Shown here one piece after another: positions 25,227 through 32,555 of a stretch of 64,000 nt of DNA. Source of the stretch: Streptomyces sp. NBC_00236. Its GTDB lineage: Bacteria > Actinomycetota > Actinomycetes > Streptomycetales > Streptomycetaceae. The translations under genes were made by a program, and so were the position numbers. The stretch covers positions 2,418,001-2,482,000 of the forward strand of contig NZ_CP108100.1 of NCBI RefSeq assembly GCF_036195045.1, read 5' to 3'. The first letter of the stretch is position 1; each line of letters begins with the position of its first letter. The notes below the pieces were generated by a model, which saw nothing but the letters and a program-made list of their open reading frames with translations, did not search any database and was not told the DNA's origin.

Positions 25227-25639
25227 CGGCCTTCACCGGCCCGGATCGCTTCGAGCTTGGCGGCCATGGTGTCGATGTGGTCGGCGTGCTTGCGGAGCGC
25301 GGCGGCGAACCGGCGGGCACCGGTCGGGCCGACCTCCTTACGCCCGTCGTCCGTCTGCACCTCAAGGAGCACCTGCGAACGGGTACTGAACGGCCACTGC
25401 ACCAAGCCCACCTCGACGAGGCTCGTCGGCCCGGACTCCGGGGTGTCGACGAGCGCCCACTCGGGGTCCCCGCAGTGCGTGATCTCCGCCCTGGCCGGGG
25501 GGTACCGATAGCCGTGCTGGACGATGCACCAGTCCGGGCACACCAGGCGCACGTCGCCCGCGTCGAGGGTGGTGACGGTCGTCGTACCGTCCGCGTTCCG
25601 CCGCGGCTGCGGGGCCACGACCGGCCGGTCCGTGCTCAC
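25223..25639 (-). CDS. DUF6907-like protein
   Basis: 138 residues from GTG 25639. The centre has 'VRLVCPDWCIVQHGYRYPPARAEITHCGDPEW', the CPxWC...H...HxGD layout I associate with DUF6907, plausibly a small metal site. It ends with a helical 'RRFAAALRKHADHIDTMAAKLEAI'. It overlaps its upstream neighbour, which carries the same kind of motif, by four bases. Function unknown. Confidence 0.65.
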   Translation of the reverse strand: MSTDRPVVAPQPRRNADGTTTVTTLDAGDVRLVCPDWCIVQHGYRYPPARAEITHCGDPEWALVDTPESGPTSLVEVGLVQWPFSTRSQVLLEVQTDDGRKEVGPTGARRFAAALRKHADHIDTMAAKLEAIRAGEGR

Positions 25640-26418
25640 GCCTGGCCCTCGACCATCGACACGAGCAGCTGACGGACCAGGGACTCACGGCCGGCCTGCG
25701 GCAGCGACCGCAGCAGGACGACGACCGGCACGTCCCCGGTACGGTCCAAAACCCCCTGAATGCCGTAGGGGATCGACTCGACCTCGACGACCGCCAGACC
25801 GAACGCCTTCAGCAGCACCGGCACCGGCAGCGTCCGCACGTCCGCGACGGTCAGATCCGCGGCAGCCGGCCCCCGCTTGTCGAGGAAGTCGGCCCGCGCC
25901 TCGGCCAGCCGCTCGTTCAGCTGCCGCAGCGCGTACAGGTGGGCTTCGGTCCGCCGGATCTCCGCCTCAACGTCCGTGGGCGTCGAGTAGCCCATCGACT
26001 CGCCGTAGTTCGCGTTCGCCCGGTACGCCATGTACGGGACGTCGGAGCCGTTCCCGTCGGTGGCGTAGGGCCACTGCTGGATACGGGCCGCGAGGATGCT
26101 GTCCTTGTCGCCCTCGACCGTGGTGATGCTGAGCTCGATCTCCTCGCCCTCGTGGACCAGGTCTTCGGCGTAGATGGGCTTGGCGATGTCGTCGGCGTGG
26201 TCGAGGACGCACCAGGTGGGGCACTCCTCGACGAGCACGCCGCCGTGGCGCAGCTGGTAGGTGATGCTGCGGTCCTCGGCGACCGGGTTGCCGTCGGCGT
26301 CGCAGGGCTCGCCCTGGTCGAACGCGGACCGGAGGGCGGACTCCAGCGGGTCCGGCGTGGCGGGCGGGGTGACGGGGGCGCCAGAGGTCTTGAACGTGGC
26401 GGGTACGGTGTTCTGCAT
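25636..26418 (-). CDS. DUF6907-like protein, longer paralogue
   Basis: 260 residues from ATG 26418 (GGGAG upstream). It holds 'VEECPTWCVLDHADDIAKPIYAEDLVHEGEEIELSI', parallel to the CPDWC motif of the downstream gene, then a helical 'DVEAEIRRTEAHLYALRQLNERLAEARADFL'. It opens the minus-strand transfer operon, behind a promoter region with two perfect palindromes. The two neighbours probably arose by duplication and divergence. Function unknown. Confidence 0.66.
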   Translation of the reverse strand: MQNTVPATFKTSGAPVTPPATPDPLESALRSAFDQGEPCDADGNPVAEDRSITYQLRHGGVLVEECPTWCVLDHADDIAKPIYAEDLVHEGEEIELSITTVEGDKDSILAARIQQWPYATDGNGSDVPYMAYRANANYGESMGYSTPTDVEAEIRRTEAHLYALRQLNERLAEARADFLDKRGPAAADLTVADVRTLPVPVLLKAFGLAVVEVESIPYGIQGVLDRTGDVPVVVLLRSLPQAGRESLVRQLLVSMVEGQA

Positions 26419-26464
26419 GGTGCGACTCCCTGATGACGAGGGGTTCGGATCTAGGCCCTGCCCG

Positions 26465-26551
26465 GGTGCTGATACACCGGGGTAGGGCCGTTGACGTTCC
26501 GGGGCTTCCCGGTGTCATGACACCCACCGTAGACCCTGGTGTCATGACACC
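26465..26551. promoter_or_regulatory. Operator region with repeated GGTG-N6-CACC palindromes
   Basis: Two perfect 14-bp palindromes GGTGTCATGACACC at 26511-26524 and 26538-26551, centres 27 bp apart, and a degenerate third (GGTG-CTGATA-CACC) at 26465-26478. They lie between the divergent transfer operon (26418) and the RHH-like gene (26572). A TTGACG at 26491 could be a -35 element for the latter. Candidate autorepressor sites for the RHH-like protein. Confidence 0.75.
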
Positions 26552-26571
26552 GCAAGAGCTAACCTCAGGAC

Positions 26572-26793
26572 ATGCCGAACGTAGAGAAGACCCCGCGCCA
26601 GACGATCAGGGTCGAGAGAGAACTCTGGGACAAGGCCGGCCAGGCCGTAGGCGCGCGGAACCGCGGAGCAGTCATCCGGGACTTCCTGCGCTGGCTCACC
26701 CACGAGACCGACCAGCTCCCCCAGAGGCCCGCCGACGCGGAGCGTGACAATGCCCCCGCCGCGCCGACAGGGCACAACGGGGGCACAGCGTGA
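26572..26793 (+). CDS. Ribbon-helix-helix-like DNA-binding protein
   Basis: 73 residues. The core 'RQTIRVERELWDKAGQAVGARNRGAVIRDFLRWLT' has the strand-helix-helix pattern of small RHH/CopG-type repressors. It is divergent from the transfer operon, with palindromic sites in between, so it is the best candidate for the transfer repressor, in the place of a GntR-type KorSA that I do not find. The ribosome site is weak. A terminator follows at 26805. Confidence 0.72.
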   Translation: MPNVEKTPRQTIRVERELWDKAGQAVGARNRGAVIRDFLRWLTHETDQLPQRPADAERDNAPAAPTGHNGGTA

Positions 26794-26804
26794 CCGGGCT
26801 TGTT

Positions 26805-26836
26805 CAGCCCCAATCGGGCGGGACTGGGGCTGTTTT
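26805..26836 (+). terminator. Terminator of the RHH-like gene
   Basis: CAGCCCCA / TGGGGCTG stem followed by TTTT, 12 bases after the stop codon. Confidence 0.75.
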
Positions 26837-26878
26837 CGCAGGTCAGGGCGTGATTTGACGTAACCATGCAGGTGATGC

Positions 26879-26907
26879 ACAAGGCGGCGGCACCCCCGCA
26901 CAGGGTG
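26879..26907. repeat. attR core, 29-bp direct repeat
   Basis: Identical to 11394-11422. At this end the core overlaps the ppdK terminator, taking in the whole left arm, the loop and the first five bases of the right arm (26883-26915), so the attachment site is itself a near-palindrome. Confidence 0.88.
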
Positions 26908-26915
26908 CCGCCGCC
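26883..26915 (-). terminator. ppdK terminator, also the integration target
   Basis: Perfect 13-bp stem GGCGGCGGCACCC / GGGTGCCGCCGCC with a seven-base loop, 83 bases after the ppdK stop. Because the core repeat restores the hairpin, integration leaves ppdK termination intact. At the left end (11398-11422) only one arm remains. Confidence 0.85.
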
Positions 26916-26997
26916 TCAGGGAATTCCGCAGCCGCCGCCGGACCGATGAGGGTCGTCCGGTCCTGCGGCAGCCCGCGGAATCAGTGGCTCTGCCGCC

Positions 26998-29709
26998 TCA
27001 GCGGCTGTCGCTGCCCCGCGACTCCGCAGCCGCCCGGCCCGCCTCCAGGCGGGCCACGGGAATGCGGAAGGGGGAGCAGGAGACGTAGTCCAGGCCCACC
27101 TCGTGGAAGAAGTGCACCGACTCGGGGTCGCCGCCGTGCTCACCGCAGACGCCGAGCTTCAGGTCGGGGCGGGTGGCCTTGCCGGCCGCGACCGCGCTGC
27201 GCACCAGCGATCCCACGCCGTCCTTGTCGATCGTCTCGAACGGCGACACCCCGAAGATGCCCTTCTCCAGGTACGCGGTGAAGAACGAGGCCTCCACGTC
27301 GTCGCGGGAGAAGCCCCACACCGTCTGCGTCAGGTCGTTGGTACCGAAGGAGAAGAACTCCGCGGCCTCGGCGATCTGACCTGCGGTCAGCGCGGCACGC
27401 GGCAGCTCGATCATCGTGCCGATCTTCAGCTTCAGGTTCGTGCCCGTGGCGGCCTGGACCTCGGCGATGACCCGGTCGGCCTCCTCGCGGACGATCTCCA
27501 GCTCCTGGACCGTACCGACGAGCGGGATCATGATCTCCGCGCGCGGGTCGCCCTTGGCGTTCTTGCGCTCGGCGGCGGCCTCGGCGATCGCCCGCACCTG
27601 CATGGCGAACAGACCGGGGATGACCAGGCCGAGCCGGACCCCGCGCAGACCGAGCATCGGGTTCTGCTCGTGCAGCTTGTGCACGGCCTGCAGCAGCCGC
27701 AGGTCGTTCTCGTTGGCGTCCTTGCGGGACTCGGCGAGTGCCACCCGGACCGAGAGCTCGGTGATGTCGGGCAGGAACTCGTGCAGCGGCGGGTCCAGCA
27801 GCCGTACGGTGACGGGCAGTCCGTCCATCGCCTCGAAGAGCTCGATGAAGTCGGCCTTCTGGAGCGGCAGCAGCTGCTCCAGGGCCGTCTCGCGCTCCTG
27901 GTCGGTGTCGGCCAGGATCAGCTTCTCGACCATCTCGCGGCGCTCGCCGAGGAACATGTGCTCGGTCCGGCACAGCCCGATGCCCTGGGCGCCGAAGCGG
28001 CGGGCCCGCAGGGCGTCCTCCGCGTTGTCCGCGTTGGCCCGCACCCGCAGTCGGCGCACCCGGTCCGCGTACGCCATGATCCGGTGCACGGCGGCGACCA
28101 GCTCGTCCGCGTCGTCGGCGCCCGCGTGCATCCGGCCCTCGAAGTACTCGACGACGGGCGACGGTACGACGGGTACCTCACCGAGGTACACCTTGCCGGT
28201 CGAGCCGTCGATGGAGACGACGTCGCCCTCCTCGATGACCCGCCCGCCCACCGTCATCCGGCGGCGCTTGGTGTCGACCTCAAGGTCCTCGGCGCCGCAG
28301 ACACAGGTCTTGCCCATGCCGCGCGCGACGACGGCCGCGTGCGAGGTCTTGCCGCCGCGCGAGGTCAGGATGCCCTCGGCGGCGATCATGCCGTCGAGGT
28401 CGTCCGGGTTCGTCTCACGGCGGATGAGGATGACCTTCTCGCCGGAGCGGGACCACTTGACCGCGGTGTACGAGTCGAAGACGGCCTTGCCGACCGCGGC
28501 GCCCGGCGACGCGGCGATGCCGCGGCCCAGCCGCTCGGTCTTCGCGTCGTCATCGAAGCGCGGGAACATCAGCTGCGCCAGCTGCGCCCCGTTGACGCGC
28601 TGGAGCGCCTCGGCCTCGTCGATGAGCCCCTGGTCGACGAGCTGGGTGGCGATCCGGAAGGCGGCACCGGCGGTGCGCTTGCCGACGCGGGTCTGGAGCA
28701 TCCACAGCTGGCCGCGCTCGATGGTGAACTCGATGTCGCAGAGGTCCTTGTAGTGGGTCTCCAGCGTCTCCATGATCTGCATCAGCTGGTCGTACGACTT
28801 CTTGTCGATGGACTCCAGCTCGGCGAGCGGCACGGTGTTGCGGATGCCCGCGACGACGTCCTCGCCCTGCGCGTTCTGCAGGTAGTCGCCGTACACGCCC
28901 TGGTGGCCGCTGGCGGGGTCACGGGTGAAGGCGACACCGGTACCGGAGTCCGGGCCGAGGTTGCCGAAGACCATGGAGCAGACGTTGACCGCGGTGCCGA
29001 GGTCGCCGGGGATGCGCTCCTGGCGGCGGTAGAGCTTGGCCCGGTCGGTGTTCCACGAGTCGAAGACCGCCTTTATGGCCAGGTCCATCTGCTCGCGCGG
29101 GTCCTGCGGGAAGTCACGTCCGGCGTCGCGCGTGACGATCTTCTTGAACTGCTTGACCAGCTTCTTCAGGTCGCCCGCGTCGAGGTCCACGTCGACGGTG
29201 ACGCCCTTGGCCTCCTTGGCGGCCTCCAGCGCCTCCTCGAAGAGGTCGCCGTCGACCCCGAGGACGGTCTTGCCGAACATCTGGATCAGGCGGCGGTAGG
29301 AGTCCCACGCGAACCGCTCGTCGCCGGACTGGGCGACGAGGCCCACGACGGAGGCGTCGGAGAGGCCGATGTTGAGGACCGTGTCCATCATGCCGGGCAT
29401 CGAGAACTTGGCACCGGAGCGGACGGACACCAGCAGCGGGTCGTCGGCCTGGCCGAGCTTCTTGCCCATCCGCGCCTCAAGGGCGTCGAGGTGCGCACTC
29501 ACCTCGTCGCGCAGCGCGGCCGGCTCGTCGCCGCTGTCCAGGTAGACCTTGCAGGCCTCGGTGGTGATGGTGAAACCCGGAGGAACCGGAAGCCCGAGGT
29601 TGGTCATCTCGGCGAGGTTCGCACCCTTCCCGCCGAGAAGGTCCTTCAGTTCCTTGTTGCCCTCGGTGAAGTCGTAGACGAACTTCTGAAGGTCTTCGTT
29701 TTCCGACAC
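26998..29709 (-). CDS. ppdK: Pyruvate, phosphate dikinase
   Basis: 903 residues, full length for PPDK. The start is GTG 29709 (VSENEDLQKFVYDF), with GAGGAG upstream. The N-terminal ATP-grasp domain has 'GGKGANLAEM' near the start and 'SGAKFSMPGMMDTVLN'; the central phosphohistidine domain carries the catalytic His at about 457 in GGKTSHAAVVARG; the C-terminal TIM barrel has 'IGTMIELPRA' and 'GVCGEHGGDP' with the catalytic Cys. It interconverts pyruvate and PEP with ATP/AMP and phosphate in the cytosol. It is monocistronic, ending at the hairpin used as attachment site. Confidence 0.96.
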   Translation of the reverse strand: MSENEDLQKFVYDFTEGNKELKDLLGGKGANLAEMTNLGLPVPPGFTITTEACKVYLDSGDEPAALRDEVSAHLDALEARMGKKLGQADDPLLVSVRSGAKFSMPGMMDTVLNIGLSDASVVGLVAQSGDERFAWDSYRRLIQMFGKTVLGVDGDLFEEALEAAKEAKGVTVDVDLDAGDLKKLVKQFKKIVTRDAGRDFPQDPREQMDLAIKAVFDSWNTDRAKLYRRQERIPGDLGTAVNVCSMVFGNLGPDSGTGVAFTRDPASGHQGVYGDYLQNAQGEDVVAGIRNTVPLAELESIDKKSYDQLMQIMETLETHYKDLCDIEFTIERGQLWMLQTRVGKRTAGAAFRIATQLVDQGLIDEAEALQRVNGAQLAQLMFPRFDDDAKTERLGRGIAASPGAAVGKAVFDSYTAVKWSRSGEKVILIRRETNPDDLDGMIAAEGILTSRGGKTSHAAVVARGMGKTCVCGAEDLEVDTKRRRMTVGGRVIEEGDVVSIDGSTGKVYLGEVPVVPSPVVEYFEGRMHAGADDADELVAAVHRIMAYADRVRRLRVRANADNAEDALRARRFGAQGIGLCRTEHMFLGERREMVEKLILADTDQERETALEQLLPLQKADFIELFEAMDGLPVTVRLLDPPLHEFLPDITELSVRVALAESRKDANENDLRLLQAVHKLHEQNPMLGLRGVRLGLVIPGLFAMQVRAIAEAAAERKNAKGDPRAEIMIPLVGTVQELEIVREEADRVIAEVQAATGTNLKLKIGTMIELPRAALTAGQIAEAAEFFSFGTNDLTQTVWGFSRDDVEASFFTAYLEKGIFGVSPFETIDKDGVGSLVRSAVAAGKATRPDLKLGVCGEHGGDPESVHFFHEVGLDYVSCSPFRIPVARLEAGRAAAESRGSDSR

Positions 29710-30227
29710 GGGTCTCGACTCCTCGACGACGCGGTGGCTGCCCTGACGGCGAGGAACATACCCAGATCGAAGGTGTCTGGGTATGTGCGCTTGCGCGTCG
29801 TGCGGCTTCAACCACCCGTCCGCCAGCAGATCGAAAGTGAAGCGCCCTCTAGCCCGGTCGAGCGAATCCGTTCACTTCTTGAATGAATGACCACGAACGG
29901 CAACCGATTCAACCCCCCTCCGCCACGGTGCGTGAGAGAAGCGTCGATCGATCAAAGTAATGCCCCCTGGCACCCAGTGCCACCATTTGAGAAGTGCAAC
30001 CCTCACAAAGGCGCTCATCTGAGCAATGCATCCATCAGGCGTGGCGAGGATCACGTCGAGAGTGGCGCTCAGATGTCACCATACGGACGCCTCCCAGGCA
30101 GCCCTGGGTGACCTTGCGATCACTCGACGCCACACGGGTGGCGCGAAAGTGACCCATGAGACACCGCCGACCGACGGATCAGGCCGGATCTCTTCGATTC
30201 TCGCCGGATCCAACGCTCAAATGAGCA
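29710..30227. other. Intergenic region upstream of ppdK with repeated dyads
   Basis: About 520 bases without a gene. It contains GCTCA-N2-TGAGC dyads at 30013-30024 and 30215-30226 and a degenerate copy at 30067-30078. There is also a TGGCAC-CCA-GTGCCA dyad at 29968-29982. They could be operators for ppdK or mark a small RNA; the promoter itself is not obvious. Confidence 0.45.
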
Positions 30228-30266
30228 GTGGGGGTGGTGGGGCACCCGGTGCCCCACCACCCCCAC
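30228..30266 (-). terminator. dusB terminator
   Basis: Eighteen-base perfect stem (GTGGGGGTGGTGGGGCAC and its complement) with a three-base loop, 28 bases past the dusB stop on the minus strand. Confidence 0.85.
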
Positions 30267-30294
30267 GGGGTGTCACTCCGCCCGCAGGCCGATC

Positions 30295-31443
30295 TCAGCC
30301 GCCCGACGTGTCCAGTTCCGCCTCCGCGCTGACGCCGGAGCAGTCGTACGGGTCCTTCAGCCAGCCGTCCGGGAGCACGACCCGGTTGTTGCCCGAGGTA
30401 CGCCCCCGCGGGCCGTCGGCGCCGTCCGGCCACGGCTGGTCCAGCTCCAGTTCGTGCAGCTGCGACCCGAGCTCCTCCAGGGACGACGTGATCGCCAGCT
30501 TCTTGCGCATCTCGGAGCCGACCGCGAAGCCCTTCAGGTACCAGGCCACGTGCTTGCGGAAGTCGATCACGCCGCGGGTCTCGTCGCCGATCCACTCCCC
30601 CAGCAGCGTCGCGTGCCGCAGCATGACGTCCGCGACCGTGCGAAGGGTGGGCGCCTGCCGCGTCTCCGTACCCTCGAAGGCGCTCACCAGGTCGCCGAAG
30701 AGCCAGGGGCGGCCCAGGCAGCCGCGGCCCACGACCACGCCGTCGCAGCCGGTCTCGCGCATCATCCGCAGCGCGTCGTCCGCGCACCAGATGTCGCCGT
30801 TGCCGAGGACGGGGATCTCGGGGACGTGCTCCTTGAGCCGGGCGATGGCGTCCCAGTCGGCGGTGCCGCCGTAGTGCTGGGCGGCCGTCCTGCCGTGCAG
30901 GGCGACAGCCGTGACGCCCTCCTCGACGGCGATCCGGCCGGCGTCGAGGAAGGTGATGTGGTCGTCGTCGATGCCCTTGCGCATCTTGATGGTGACCGGC
31001 AGCTCGCCCGCGTTGGAGACGGCCTGGTTGAGGATCGCGCGCAGCAGCGGCCTCTTGTACGGGAGCGCCGAGCCGCCGCCCTTGCGGGTCACCTTGGGGA
31101 CCGGGCAGCCGAAGTTCAGGTCGATGTGGTCGGCGAGGTCCTCGTCGACGATCATGCGGACGGCCTTGCCGACCGTGACCGGGTCCACTCCGTACAGCTG
31201 GATCGAGCGCGGGGTCTCGGTCGCGTCGAAGCGGATGAGCTGCATGGTCTTCTCGTTGCGCTCGACCAGCGCCCGCGTCGTGATCATCTCGCTGACGAAC
31301 AGCCCCTTGCCGCCCGAGAACTCCCGGCACAGGGTGCGGAAGGGGGCGTTGGTGATGCCGGCCATGGGGGCCAGGACCACCGGCGGCTGCACGGTGTGCG
31401 GGCCGATGCGGAGCAGCTGGGGCGAGGGGGCGAGCGTGGTCAT
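30295..31443 (-). CDS. dusB: tRNA-dihydrouridine synthase
   Basis: 382 residues from ATG 31443 (MTTLAPSPQLL). An FMN-binding TIM barrel with 'PPVVLAPMAGITNAPFR', the catalytic Cys at about 113 in LNFGCPVPKVTRKGGGSAL, and 'VLGNGDIW' and 'VVVGRGCLGRPWLF' for flavin phosphate binding. It reduces uridines in the tRNA D-loop using NADPH. The C-terminal ~60 residues after the helical domain are variable. Start chosen at the family-typical Met; the longer frame is unsupported. Confidence 0.93.
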   Translation of the reverse strand: MTTLAPSPQLLRIGPHTVQPPVVLAPMAGITNAPFRTLCREFSGGKGLFVSEMITTRALVERNEKTMQLIRFDATETPRSIQLYGVDPVTVGKAVRMIVDEDLADHIDLNFGCPVPKVTRKGGGSALPYKRPLLRAILNQAVSNAGELPVTIKMRKGIDDDHITFLDAGRIAVEEGVTAVALHGRTAAQHYGGTADWDAIARLKEHVPEIPVLGNGDIWCADDALRMMRETGCDGVVVGRGCLGRPWLFGDLVSAFEGTETRQAPTLRTVADVMLRHATLLGEWIGDETRGVIDFRKHVAWYLKGFAVGSEMRKKLAITSSLEELGSQLHELELDQPWPDGADGPRGRTSGNNRVVLPDGWLKDPYDCSGVSAEAELDTSGG

Positions 31444-31568
31444 TCCCCCATTGTCGCGTACGCCGGGAACTGCTCCGGCGGCCCGGGCGGCCGGGTGGCG
31501 CCGGCCCGCTGTCAGTGCGGACACGTAGCGTGAAGGGGTCGTTACGAAACCAGTGAACGAGGGACACG

Positions 31569-32540
31569 ATGACCATGAACCCCACCCGTCGCTTAGGCCC
31601 GACCGCGTCCACGGCCGGGGCGGCCGGAGCGGCCCCCACCCGCCGCGCCCTGCTCTCGCTGGGCACCGCGGGCGCGGCCGCCGCGCTGCTCGTCGCCGCC
31701 GGACCCTCCCGGGCCGCCGCGCGGACCCGGGGGCCCGGCTCCGCCGGCGCCAGGCTGCGCGAACTGGAGCGCGTCCACGGTGCCCGGGTCGGCGCGTTCG
31801 CGTACAACCTCGCCACCGGGGCCGCCGTCCGCCACCGGGCCGACGAGCGGTTCCCCGTGCTCTCCACCTTCAAGACGCTCGCCGCGGCGGCCGTGCTGAG
31901 GGATCTGGACCGGGACGGCGAGGTGCTCGGCCGGCTCGTCCGCTACACGAAGGAGGACTGCGTCCCGGACTCCCGGATCACCGACACCCCGGAGTGCCTC
32001 GCGAGCGGGCTGACCATCGAGCGGCTCTGCGAGGCGGCGGTCTGCGACAGCGACAACACCGCGGCCAACCTGCTGCTGCGCGAGCTCGGCGGCCCGCGTG
32101 CGGTCACCCGTTTCAGCCGCTCGATCGGTGACCGGGTGACGCGGCTCGACCGCTGGGAGCCCGAGCTCAATTCGGCCGAACCCCGGCGGCGCACGGACAG
32201 CACCACCCCGGCCGCCATCGCGCGCGACTACGCCCGGCTCGTGCTCGGGGACGTGCTGGAACCCCGCGACCGCGAGCGGCTGACCGGCTGGCTGCTGAAC
32301 TGCCGGACGAGCGGGACGCGTTTCCGGGCCGGCCTGCCGCCGGAGTGGACGGTGGCGGACAAGACCGGCGGAGGCTCGTACGGCAGTTGCAACGACGTGG
32401 GCATCGCATGGACACCGGACGGGACCCCGGTGGTGCTGGCCGTGCTGACGACCAAGCCGGACGGGGACGCGGGGGCGGCCGGGGACCATCCGCTGGTGGC
32501 CCGCGCGGCCGAGGTATTGGCAGCGGAAGTCGTTAGTTAG
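31569..32540 (+). CDS. Class A beta-lactamase
   Basis: 323 residues with a twin-arginine signal (TRRALLSLG, hydrophobic core, Ala-rich cleavage near residue 50). All class A motifs are present: S99-T-F-K102, S161-D-N163, E197-P-E-L-N201 (the general base, Glu166 in Ambler numbering) and K265-T-G. It hydrolyses penicillins outside the membrane. GAGGG lies just before ATG 31569. It is divergent from dusB with about 125 bases between the starts; no BlaI/BlaR-type regulator is nearby. The next gene begins 15 bases after its stop. Confidence 0.95.
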   Translation: MTMNPTRRLGPTASTAGAAGAAPTRRALLSLGTAGAAAALLVAAGPSRAAARTRGPGSAGARLRELERVHGARVGAFAYNLATGAAVRHRADERFPVLSTFKTLAAAAVLRDLDRDGEVLGRLVRYTKEDCVPDSRITDTPECLASGLTIERLCEAAVCDSDNTAANLLLRELGGPRAVTRFSRSIGDRVTRLDRWEPELNSAEPRRRTDSTTPAAIARDYARLVLGDVLEPRDRERLTGWLLNCRTSGTRFRAGLPPEWTVADKTGGGSYGSCNDVGIAWTPDGTPVVLAVLTTKPDGDAGAAGDHPLVARAAEVLAAEVVS

Positions 32541-32555
32541 CCGTACTATCCATGC

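Larger units (their letters stand above)
11394..26907. mobile_element. AICE-type integrative element inserted in the ppdK terminator
   Basis: A ~15.5-kb element between 29-bp identical direct repeats (11394-11422 and 26879-26907). It encodes a tyrosine integrase next to the left repeat, an XRE regulator, an Xis-like protein, Prim-Pol plus DUF927 helicase, an iteron-type origin, an FtsK/TraB-type translocase and a DUF2637 Spd-like protein. This combination defines actinomycete integrative and conjugative elements. Unusual parts are a small-terminase-like gene, integration in a terminator rather than a tRNA gene, and absence of a recognisable GntR (KorSA-like) repressor. All modules appear intact, so it may be mobile. 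Confidence 0.9.

Noticed and set aside
27103..29886. Very long plus-strand open frame opposite ppdK
   Set aside because: It mirrors the codon pattern of ppdK; at this GC content antisense frames stay open. Low-complexity translation, no motifs. The same holds for the 805-codon frame opposite nirB (4907-7324).
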